Assembly: GCA_024401475.1 (NCBI GenBank)
Contig: JAKSKZ010000019.1
Location: 1-58,637, forward strand
DNA: 58,637 nt
Direction of reading: 5' to 3'
DNA from: Paludibacteraceae bacterium
GTDB taxonomy: Bacteria > Bacteroidota > Bacteroidia > Bacteroidales > Paludibacteraceae
Each line of letters begins with the position of its first letter. Position 1 is the stretch's first letter. The position numbers were made by a program, and so were the translations under genes. Positions 43,374 to 49,698 of this stretch are shown here, in pieces. The notes under the pieces were generated by a model. It saw nothing but the letters and a program-made list of their open reading frames with translations, was not told the origin of the DNA and did not search any database.

Positions 43374-44459
43374 ATGCAACGCAAGAACCTCTTCGACGGC
43401 GAAAGCTATAAAGCAGAATTTGCTATAATAACCTATCGGAGGCTTATGAGCCGCCGATGGGTTACTTATGCAGATATAATGGCTGAAAGATTAGGTTGTT
43501 CTATTGAGGAACTTCCTGCCAACCTGTCCAATTGCGATGGCTATGGGGAACTGAAGAAGACTGTTGGTATAGTAAAGAAAGCTATTTGCGAGAAGGTTGG
43601 CAATGATTGCTTCGAAGAGGACGGAAACAACCGAAACAAAAGTTTCCGTTACATTGGCAAAGACAACGATCCTCTTGCCGACATGCGTAATGCCAAGGCC
43701 ATCAACAACCTTCGTCAGTATTGGAAGTTCTGCCAAGATTCTGCTGGTTTCTTCCCCAAGTCATGGTTGGAATACTTTTTCAAAGATTGTCAAGATTTGC
43801 TTGACATGAAAGCTAAGCGCCAAAAAGGAGAACAGGTGATAAGCGCAAGCCTTGATCGTATTCTGACCAACATAGAGTACCTGCCCTCTCTGTATGAAGC
43901 CATCACAAATAAGATAGTGCTGGAAATTGATTACAAGCCATTCGAAGAAGACGTGGTAACGCTGATGTTCCATCCTCACTATCTGAAGGAATATAATGGC
44001 AGATGGCAGATGTTCGGTCATGCAGAAGGGAAGGAACCAGAATATGGCTATAATATAGCTCTTGACAGAATACAGTCAAAGCCTCGCGAGAGATCAAGAG
44101 TAAAATACGTGCCAGCACCCAAGCATTTCTATGACGACTTTTTCAAAAACATAGTGGGCGTTAGTCATAGGAAAGATGCCGCCTTGAGACATATCATTAT
44201 TCGCGCCCGTTCTTTATATATTTATAATTTGATGGACACGAAACCTCTTCATCATAGTTATCTTGTTGTAAAGCCATACGCACAATATGACGATGGAGAG
44301 TATGCCGAATTTTCAGTTGACATAGAGCCGAACAACGAGTTCTATGGTCGCATACTACAAATGGGGGCAGGATTAGAGATCGTTTCCCCTAATTCCGTAC
44401 GAGATGAAATTGCCCAAAGGGTACATGATTTAGACAATTTGTACCATAAGAAAAAATAG
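43374..44459 (+). CDS. WYL-domain transcription regulator
   Basis: 361 residues. The N-terminal part (SYKAEFAIITYRRLMSRRWV, TYADIMAERLGCS) could be a winged helix. Residues 160-260 hold the WYL domain: LDRILTNIEYLPSLYEAITN, then NGRWQMFGHAEGKEPEYGYN with the signature WYL replaced by WQM, then IALDRIQSKPRERS. The C-terminal half (DAALRHIIIRARSLYIYNLM, VDIEPNNEFYGRILQMGAGL) is the WCX-type extension. Such regulators (for example CapW and BrxR) repress phage-defence genes and respond to a ligand. The frame is open to 43335, but the ATG at 43374, two bases after the ATPase stop, gives the family start. Base composition is much less A+T rich than in the two genes before it. Two palindromes downstream (44466-44486, 45010-45030) may be its binding sites. 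Confidence 0.82.
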   Translation: MQRKNLFDGESYKAEFAIITYRRLMSRRWVTYADIMAERLGCSIEELPANLSNCDGYGELKKTVGIVKKAICEKVGNDCFEEDGNNRNKSFRYIGKDNDPLADMRNAKAINNLRQYWKFCQDSAGFFPKSWLEYFFKDCQDLLDMKAKRQKGEQVISASLDRILTNIEYLPSLYEAITNKIVLEIDYKPFEEDVVTLMFHPHYLKEYNGRWQMFGHAEGKEPEYGYNIALDRIQSKPRERSRVKYVPAPKHFYDDFFKNIVGVSHRKDAALRHIIIRARSLYIYNLMDTKPLHHSYLVVKPYAQYDDGEYAEFSVDIEPNNEFYGRILQMGAGLEIVSPNSVRDEIAQRVHDLDNLYHKKK

Positions 44460-44465
44460 CGGAAT

Positions 44466-44486
44466 GGTTCCAATATCAGAGGAACC
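44466..44486. promoter_or_regulatory. Palindromic operator, copy 1 (GGTTCC-N9-GGAACC)
   Basis: GGTTCC (44466-44471) and GGAACC (44481-44486) form a perfect 6-bp dyad with spacer AATATCAGA. Its right end is exactly 42 nt upstream of the -7 box at 44529. A near-copy with the same 42-nt spacing lies at 45010-45030. Could be an operator for the WYL regulator, or read as RNA a small hairpin after its stop codon. Confidence 0.6.
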
Positions 44487-44503
44487 ATTATACTCATGAC
44501 TAC

Positions 44504-44536
44504 TTGATTTTATCAGCGGAAAGCGAATTACATTTG
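44504..44536 (+). promoter_or_regulatory. Promoter of the 125-aa orphan gene
   Basis: TTG (44504-44506), 22 nt, TACATTTG (44529-44536). A further imperfect hairpin CAGCG...CGCTG spans 44537-44575 within the leader. Confidence 0.55.
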
Positions 44537-44610
44537 CAGCGTCAAACTTCGACACCACCTCGGAGTTGGCGCTGCAATTCGTTTGGTGGGGTCAATAAAA
44601 TTTGTGCACT

Positions 44611-44988
44611 ATGAAACAGACAACAAGCAACAGCAAGAACACCATGAACAAGGAAGCAAACACACACCGTAAGATCAACATGAGCTGGGGAAAGATAGAA
44701 AACACTCTACGATACCGCTCTGAATCAGCTAAACATGTGTACGAAAGCATCACAAAAAAGATTGAGGCTGAAGTGTTGGACGGAATCCTTCTCAACCTCA
44801 GCATCAAGAGCCAGTCTAAGCCAACGAGTGTTCAAAACCGCATACTAAGACGCATTGTCGAGAAGCGTCAGGCACAGGCAAACCACAAAAAACACGGGCG
44901 CTCAAAAGACCTCTCTTCAATACACGTAACCATAACTAGTACATGCCGGTGCATGGAGGCAATCCGTAAGAAAAGGTTTGCCGCATAA
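44611..44988 (+). CDS. Hypothetical basic protein, 125 aa
   Basis: No family recognised. Start at ATG 44611 (MKQTTSNSKN); a TTG three codons upstream also keeps the frame open. The protein is basic and mainly helical: a polar N-terminus, then MSWGKIENTLRYRSESAKHV, YESITKKIEAEVLDGILLNL, RILRRIVEKRQAQANHKKHG and a C-terminal RKKRFAA. This could be a nucleic-acid-binding protein. It has a promoter of its own with an upstream palindrome, and is followed by a second copy of that arrangement before the next gene. Confidence 0.55.
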   Translation: MKQTTSNSKNTMNKEANTHRKINMSWGKIENTLRYRSESAKHVYESITKKIEAEVLDGILLNLSIKSQSKPTSVQNRILRRIVEKRQAQANHKKHGRSKDLSSIHVTITSTCRCMEAIRKKRFAA

Positions 44989-45009
44989 CCTTACAAAGGA
45001 TATCGTATT

Positions 45010-45030
45010 AGTTCCAAATACAGAGGAACC
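45010..45030. promoter_or_regulatory. Palindromic operator, copy 2
   Basis: AGTTCC (45010-45015) and GGAACC (45025-45030), spacer AAATACAGA. Differs from copy 1 in few positions, and its end is again exactly 42 nt upstream of a -7 box (45073). Confidence 0.6.
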
Positions 45031-45072
45031 AATAGTCATGAGAATAGCTCAAAAAGGATTGTAAAAACACTT

Positions 45073-45080
45073 TAACTTTG
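45073..45080 (+). promoter_or_regulatory. -7 box for the paralogue-pair/helicase operon
   Basis: TAACTTTG. No TTG at the -33 distance, which may mean dependence on an activator bound at the palindrome 42 nt upstream. About 100 nt of leader before the start at 45181. Confidence 0.45.
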
Positions 45081-45180
45081 CATCGCAATCCCGAGAGAAG
45101 TGGTTTTGTTTATTCATTATTTAATTTATCCAGCACAGAGGTGGCGGCCTATTCCGCTAAACTAACAAAACTAAACGACA

Positions 45181-45624
45181 ATGAGTTCAACACTCGCACT
45201 AATTGCCGAAAAGGCACTTCCAGCCCTCTCGGGCAATCCTCTTTCCTACAATCCAAAGAAGAACGTGTACCTCACCCTTGGTTACACCAGCGCTGCTGGC
45301 AACACCTACTACAAGGCAATACGCGTCTCTAACCGATTGGCAGTGTACTATCACTTAGGACAAGGATACGCTCATACTTTTCTGAACGGCATTACGCTCT
45401 TTGCATGGAACGGTCAAAAGGCGAACATCATCGCTCAGAAGTTTTGGGGAGGATGCGATTGGAGATGCTTCAACGAGCGTACCGCCAAGGAAGAAAGCAT
45501 CATCATGCTGAAAGACTTCCTTGCTGGGCAAGCAAAGGCTATGGGAAGCTTCCTCTCAGACAGCCAGTTGCTCGCTTTTTCCAGAAGCATGATCGAAGAA
45601 ACTCAGCACAAGATGCTACGGTAA
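45181..45624 (+). CDS. Unknown protein A of a paralogous pair, 147 aa
   Basis: No known family. It aligns along its whole length with the next gene's product: here GNTYYKAIRVSNRLAVYYHL with FLNGITLFAWNGQKANIIAQ, there GHRYYRGVRFCDRIVIVEKV with YIDGIEVYAFNGKRLELVQK. Both begin with a helix, continue as about six beta strands, and end in helices (EESIIMLKDFLAGQAKAMGS). No signal peptide. It leads an operon with the paralogue (48 nt gap) and the Pif1-like helicase. The linkage suggests a DNA- or helicase-related role. Confidence 0.65.
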   Translation: MSSTLALIAEKALPALSGNPLSYNPKKNVYLTLGYTSAAGNTYYKAIRVSNRLAVYYHLGQGYAHTFLNGITLFAWNGQKANIIAQKFWGGCDWRCFNERTAKEESIIMLKDFLAGQAKAMGSFLSDSQLLAFSRSMIEETQHKMLR

Positions 45625-45672
45625 GTCAGGGAACAAAAAGAAAAGAAAATAAAGTAGAAAAAAAAAGAAGAT

Positions 45673-46179
45673 ATGGCATCACTTACGAAAGCAATCAACA
45701 AAGAGTTGTTTGACAAGATTCTGCCTACATTTGGCAATCCGAGAGTTCACGTTCCTCTTTGGGACGAAGGTCAGAAGATGTTCCTCTGCGATGAGTACGA
45801 AAGCACTAACGGACATCGCTACTACAGGGGCGTAAGATTCTGCGACCGCATTGTCATAGTAGAGAAAGTGGGGCTTTACCACAACTGCACTTACATTGAC
45901 GGAATCGAAGTTTATGCCTTCAACGGTAAAAGACTGGAACTTGTACAAAAAAACGACTACGACAAGACGTTCCGCAACGAAGAGTTCATTCGTCAGGAGT
46001 CAGAAACCATGGTGCGCAACTACTTCGAAGGTGTTCTGAAAGCACAGAGGTCTTCCATGCCACAGGATCAACTTGAAGTTCAAGTCAAAGGCATCGTCGA
46101 AGGTTGTTACAAGAGCTTTCTTGACAGCGACTTCAACACACGTCTCACTCAAATCCTTCCTCAAATCGAACAGAAGTAG
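45673..46179 (+). CDS. Unknown protein B of a paralogous pair, 168 aa
   Basis: Paralogue of the preceding product (see it for the aligned segments), with a slightly longer C-terminal helix (QLEVQVKGIVEGCYKSFLDS) and N-terminus. No known family. It ends 3 nt before the Pif1-like helicase start, so translation is likely coupled. A purine-rich stretch (AAAGTAGAAAAAAAAAGAAG, upstream of 45673) precedes its start. Confidence 0.65.
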   Translation: MASLTKAINKELFDKILPTFGNPRVHVPLWDEGQKMFLCDEYESTNGHRYYRGVRFCDRIVIVEKVGLYHNCTYIDGIEVYAFNGKRLELVQKNDYDKTFRNEEFIRQESETMVRNYFEGVLKAQRSSMPQDQLEVQVKGIVEGCYKSFLDSDFNTRLTQILPQIEQK

Positions 46180-46182
46180 AAC

Positions 46183-48249
46183 ATGCAGAACACACAAATA
46201 GACCCACAGAATCACGAGCAGCAGCTCGCTTTCGAACTTGTTGCCAATACAAACTCTAGCTTCTTTCTCACAGGACGTGCTGGTACTGGCAAGACAACCT
46301 TTCTTCATAATGTGCAGAAATTAGTGAGGAAGCAGTTCATTACCCTCGCACCAACAGGTGTGGCAGCTATCCTTGCCGGCGGTGACACCATCCACTCTTT
46401 CTTCGGTCTTCCGATGGAAGTGTGCACTCCTGAAACCTGCGGAAAGATGAATGAGGCAAGAATTCTCACTTTGCTTCATGCCGATACCATCATTATCGAT
46501 GAGGTGTCGATGGTAAGATGTGACGTGATGGATGCCATCGACTATACCATGCGCAAGGCACTCAGAAACAACATGCCATTCGGAGGCAAGCAGATGATTT
46601 TCGTTGGCGACATGTTCCAGTTACCTCCAGTAGTGAAGCCGGGGCCAGAGAAAGACCTTCTGAAAGATCTTTACCGTACGGATGACTTTTTCTTTTACAA
46701 GTCTGATGCCATCAAGCGCATGCGACTCGTAAAGATTGAATTCAAGAAGGTATATCGTCAAGGCGACGAGCACTTTCTTCATATTCTGGAGAATGTACGT
46801 ATGAACAAAGTGACTCCAGAGAACATCATGCACCTTAATGGTCGTGTACGCACGCCAAGAGAGGAGGATGGTGCGGTCATTACTTTGGCATCCATTAACA
46901 AGACTGCTGACGAGATTAACCTTCAACGATTGGAGGAGATTGATGCCGAGGAGTTCGTGTACGATGGTACGATTGAGGGGTCCTTTGAAGAGAAGCGTTT
47001 TCCTGTGGAAATGAAGCTTCGCTTGAAGGTTGGTGCTCAAGTGATGTTCACTCGCAACGACCAACAGAAACGTTGGGCAAACGGAACGCTCGGAAAGGTA
47101 ACCAAACTTACCAAGAACGAGATAAGTGTCACGCTGAACAATGGTGAGACATACGTTGTGCCTTGCTGTTCATGGGAATCGTACAACTACGACTACAACA
47201 AAGAAGAGCATAAGATGAAGAAGGAACTGGCAGGTACTTTCACACAATACCCGTTGAAATTAGCTTGGGCAATAACGGTACACAAGAGTCAAGGTATGAC
47301 CTTCGACAAACTATCGATTGATTTGAGCCGAGGCATGTTTGCTGCAGGACAACTCTATGTAGCACTCAGCCGCGTTCGTACGTTGGATGGTCTTTACCTC
47401 TCGAAAAACGTCCTTCCTCAGTATGCTCATACCAGTCGTGAAGTTCTATCATACGCAAGCGAGTACAACAACGAACAACAAATCAGCAACGAAATTGAAA
47501 GTGGTAAGGCTGTCTATGAGGCTCTGCAACAGAACGACTACGATGAGGCAGCTAAGCAGTACCTAATGCTCGTAAACAAGAAGGCGGAAACTGGTGACAT
47601 CAAGGAGGCTATACAACAAGCCAAACGCCTTTTGGATATATTGGTCTGTGACGAACACTTGTATGGGTTGGTAGAGAATGTGCCGGAAGCGCTTCTTCAT
47701 GCAAGTCATTGGGCTCCGAAATTCATCGCAGCCCTGCTAAGTCTTTACGCTCAAAAGTACGAGAACGCTTTAACTCTCATAGGAGAGGTGCTGGAAGGGC
47801 ATCAGTGTACAGAGGCGCTGTACATCAAGTCGCGTGCTTTGGCAAAGTTAGAACGCTACACAGAGGCTGATGAAACTAATTGTCAGTTGGCGAATGTCTT
47901 CGAAATGGCGACACCTGACGCAAAGGTCCTCTTCATGGTTGCTATGCTCAACGAGATGCACATAGGAGAACCTGGACTTGACCTCATGCGAAAACTAGTA
48001 GATGTACGTCCCAAGTACGATCTCTGCATCAATGCCTTGCGTACATTGATGCAGAGTCATGGCTTGCAACTTGACAAGTTGTCTGACAACAATTGCGAGT
48101 TGGTGGATCTATTCAATTCAGACGTAACCGAGGAAGAGTTCCTTGCACAACTAAAGGTGTGTCGCAAGAATGCTCCTAAAGCAATTGCTTACCTAATTCG
48201 CCGGATCAAAAGACAAAAGTTCAACGAAGAGCAACCTATCGAGGAATGA
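46183..48249 (+). CDS. Pif1/RecD-like SF1B DNA helicase with TPR-like C-terminus
   Basis: 688 residues. 5'-3' DNA helicase of the Pif1 group: Walker A FFLTGRAGTGKTTFLH near 27-42, APTGVAAILAGG motif Ia, DEVSM near 105-109 (motif II), FVGDMFQLPPVV motif III, and the C-terminal 2B/UvrD-like part with KLAWAITVHKSQGMTFDKLS and GQLYVALSRVRTLDGLYL (motifs V and VI) near 360-405. Residues 430-688 form a helical repeat region with TPR spacing (ALQQNDYDEAAKQYLMLVNK, EALYIKSRALAKLERYTEAD), rarer in stand-alone Pif1. Such helicases unwind G-quadruplexes and stalled forks. Last gene of the operon with the paralogous pair. Confidence 0.92.
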   Translation: MQNTQIDPQNHEQQLAFELVANTNSSFFLTGRAGTGKTTFLHNVQKLVRKQFITLAPTGVAAILAGGDTIHSFFGLPMEVCTPETCGKMNEARILTLLHADTIIIDEVSMVRCDVMDAIDYTMRKALRNNMPFGGKQMIFVGDMFQLPPVVKPGPEKDLLKDLYRTDDFFFYKSDAIKRMRLVKIEFKKVYRQGDEHFLHILENVRMNKVTPENIMHLNGRVRTPREEDGAVITLASINKTADEINLQRLEEIDAEEFVYDGTIEGSFEEKRFPVEMKLRLKVGAQVMFTRNDQQKRWANGTLGKVTKLTKNEISVTLNNGETYVVPCCSWESYNYDYNKEEHKMKKELAGTFTQYPLKLAWAITVHKSQGMTFDKLSIDLSRGMFAAGQLYVALSRVRTLDGLYLSKNVLPQYAHTSREVLSYASEYNNEQQISNEIESGKAVYEALQQNDYDEAAKQYLMLVNKKAETGDIKEAIQQAKRLLDILVCDEHLYGLVENVPEALLHASHWAPKFIAALLSLYAQKYENALTLIGEVLEGHQCTEALYIKSRALAKLERYTEADETNCQLANVFEMATPDAKVLFMVAMLNEMHIGEPGLDLMRKLVDVRPKYDLCINALRTLMQSHGLQLDKLSDNNCELVDLFNSDVTEEEFLAQLKVCRKNAPKAIAYLIRRIKRQKFNEEQPIEE

Positions 48250-48422
48250 TGGGTTGTTCTTCTCATTACAACAAGGGGGAAAAAACGATGGGTCACAAAA
48301 GGTTTCCTGCTTCTCTATACAAATCACTTATTTTGTCACGTTTTGCCCGACAACTAACCTATTATTATTGCAATACAAAGCCTACCATCAGTCTCATTTT
48401 CTGACATTTGCAAACAAAACCA

Positions 48423-48489
48423 CCACTTTTTCCGTTAAAAAGAGTGTCTCTTCCCCCACTTTTTCCATTACATTTTCACCACTTTTTCC
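48423..48489 (+). repeat. Three direct repeats of CCACTTTTTCC
   Basis: Exact copies at 48423-48433, 48456-48466 and 48479-48489, start-to-start distances of 33 and 23 nt, close to three and two helical turns. They stand 82 to 148 nt upstream of the permease promoter and look like binding sites of one protein. Confidence 0.5.
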
Positions 48490-48570
48490 TTTTATTAATG
48501 AATCTCTTATTAGATTTGGACATATAAAAGCCCATATAGTTGTATTGTAACGTGAATTTCCCCATTTTAT

Positions 48571-48601
48571 TTGCCCCCGTCAGATTTAGCCGTTACCTTT
48601 G
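48571..48601 (+). promoter_or_regulatory. Promoter of the TSUP permease gene
   Basis: TTG (48571-48573), 20 nt, TACCTTTG (48594-48601): ideal spacing. The start codon at 48622 is 20 nt further on, which rules out the earlier start in the same frame at 48571. Confidence 0.6.
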
Positions 48602-48621
48602 CACCACAAAAAAAGAGAGCA

Positions 48622-49356
48622 ATGGAATTTTCTCCACAAATCATCGCACTGCTATTTTCATCGGCAATCATAGCCGCGTTCATCCAAAGAGTTAGCGGGT
48701 TCGGGTTCGGCATTTTCATCATGACTTTGTTGCCCCTATTCATGCCAAGTTACGGAGAATCGACCACCCTGTCCGGTCTTTTGGCCCTTTCCCAATCCCT
48801 TGTCGTCGCCATCCAAATGCGCAAATACATTGTGTGGAAAAGAATAATACCAATGCTTACAGCCTTCTTGCTGGTCTCTTACATAACAATCGGGTATGTG
48901 GCATCGTTCGAATACTCCTTTCTGATGCACATTTTAGGCATAACGCTCATAGTTCTAAGCATTTATTTTTTCTTCTTCTCCTCCAAAATTCACATCAAAC
49001 AATCCATTCCGATGCAATTCGGCATAGGAAGCATCAGTGGCGTGATGGGCGGATTTTTCGGCATGCAAGGCCCTCCCGCCGTCTTGTACTATGTTCAGTC
49101 AGAGCCAGACAAAAACTCATATTCTGCTCAGACTCAAGTCTATTTCGTAACAGGCAACATATTCATGTCTTTCGTCCGCGCCCAAAATGGCTTCTTTACA
49201 ATAGATGTGGGCAAAGCTTGGATCTTCGCCATTGCCGGCGTAGTGGTGGGCACCATTATCGGTTCAATGGTTTTCAAGCGCATCTCCGCAGACAAACTCA
49301 AAAAAGTGGTTTATGGCTATATGGCGATTAGCGGTGTAATCATGCTGTTCAAATAA
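48622..49356 (+). CDS. TSUP/TauE-SafE family permease
   Basis: 244 residues with seven to eight hydrophobic helices. Signature half-repeats FIQRVSGFGFGIFIMTLLP near 17-35 and GSISGVMGGFFGMQGPPAVL near 136-155 are the two family motifs. TSUP members export or import sulfur-containing organic anions such as sulfite, sulfoacetate or taurine; the substrate here cannot be told. The start at 48622 is set by the promoter. A transposase remnant abuts its stop on the other strand. Confidence 0.85.
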   Translation: MEFSPQIIALLFSSAIIAAFIQRVSGFGFGIFIMTLLPLFMPSYGESTTLSGLLALSQSLVVAIQMRKYIVWKRIIPMLTAFLLVSYITIGYVASFEYSFLMHILGITLIVLSIYFFFFSSKIHIKQSIPMQFGIGSISGVMGGFFGMQGPPAVLYYVQSEPDKNSYSAQTQVYFVTGNIFMSFVRAQNGFFTIDVGKAWIFAIAGVVVGTIIGSMVFKRISADKLKKVVYGYMAISGVIMLFK

Positions 49357-49529
49357 GGCATCCTCCACTGACATCCTGTTTTGAGAAGGTAATTGATTGC
49401 GTTTACAATGTTTCTGAGAGGGTACTTGCTCTTTCGCTCTTGCACATCTAAAAACTTATCTATAACTTGCCACTGATTATCGGTGAGATTTGTTGGATAA
49501 TTGTTCATTCCTTTGTTTTTTCGTACCAT
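49357..49529 (-). pseudogene. Truncated IS5-family (DUF4096) transposase
   Basis: The first 57 codons read NNYPTNLTDNQWQVIDKFLD and NAINYLLKTGCQWRMPY, the start of an IS5-group transposase with an N-terminal DUF4096 domain. Family members go on with a catalytic DDE domain of 200 residues, which is absent: the sequence runs directly into the 3' end of the TSUP gene. The upstream end (49530-49620) has a GAGAGA/TCTCTC hairpin near 49588-49608. No inverted repeats of an intact element remain. Confidence 0.7.
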
Positions 49530-49698
49530 AAAGCTACGAATTTTTACTCACTTATCAAACTGATAATCAATATTTAAGTGTATTTTAGAGAGATTTTTTA
49601 GGTCTCTCAAATTAGTTTTGAATTAAATCTAAACAATTTCTCAGAAAAAATCCATGTTTTTGGAAAATTCGAAAACAAATTATATAAATCAAGAGAGT

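Larger units (their letters stand above)
48250..48621. other. Gene-free 372-bp stretch at the right border of the accessory island
   Basis: Holds three CCACTTTTTCC repeats (48423-48489) and the promoter of the TSUP permease gene (48571-48601). No protein-like frame and no obvious terminator for the helicase gene; a T-rich region begins about 48440. Confidence 0.4.

Noticed and set aside
48254..48550. 98-codon frame after the helicase gene
   Set aside because: Runs through the CCACTTTTTCC repeats and is rich in Phe and Ser from T runs; not protein-like.
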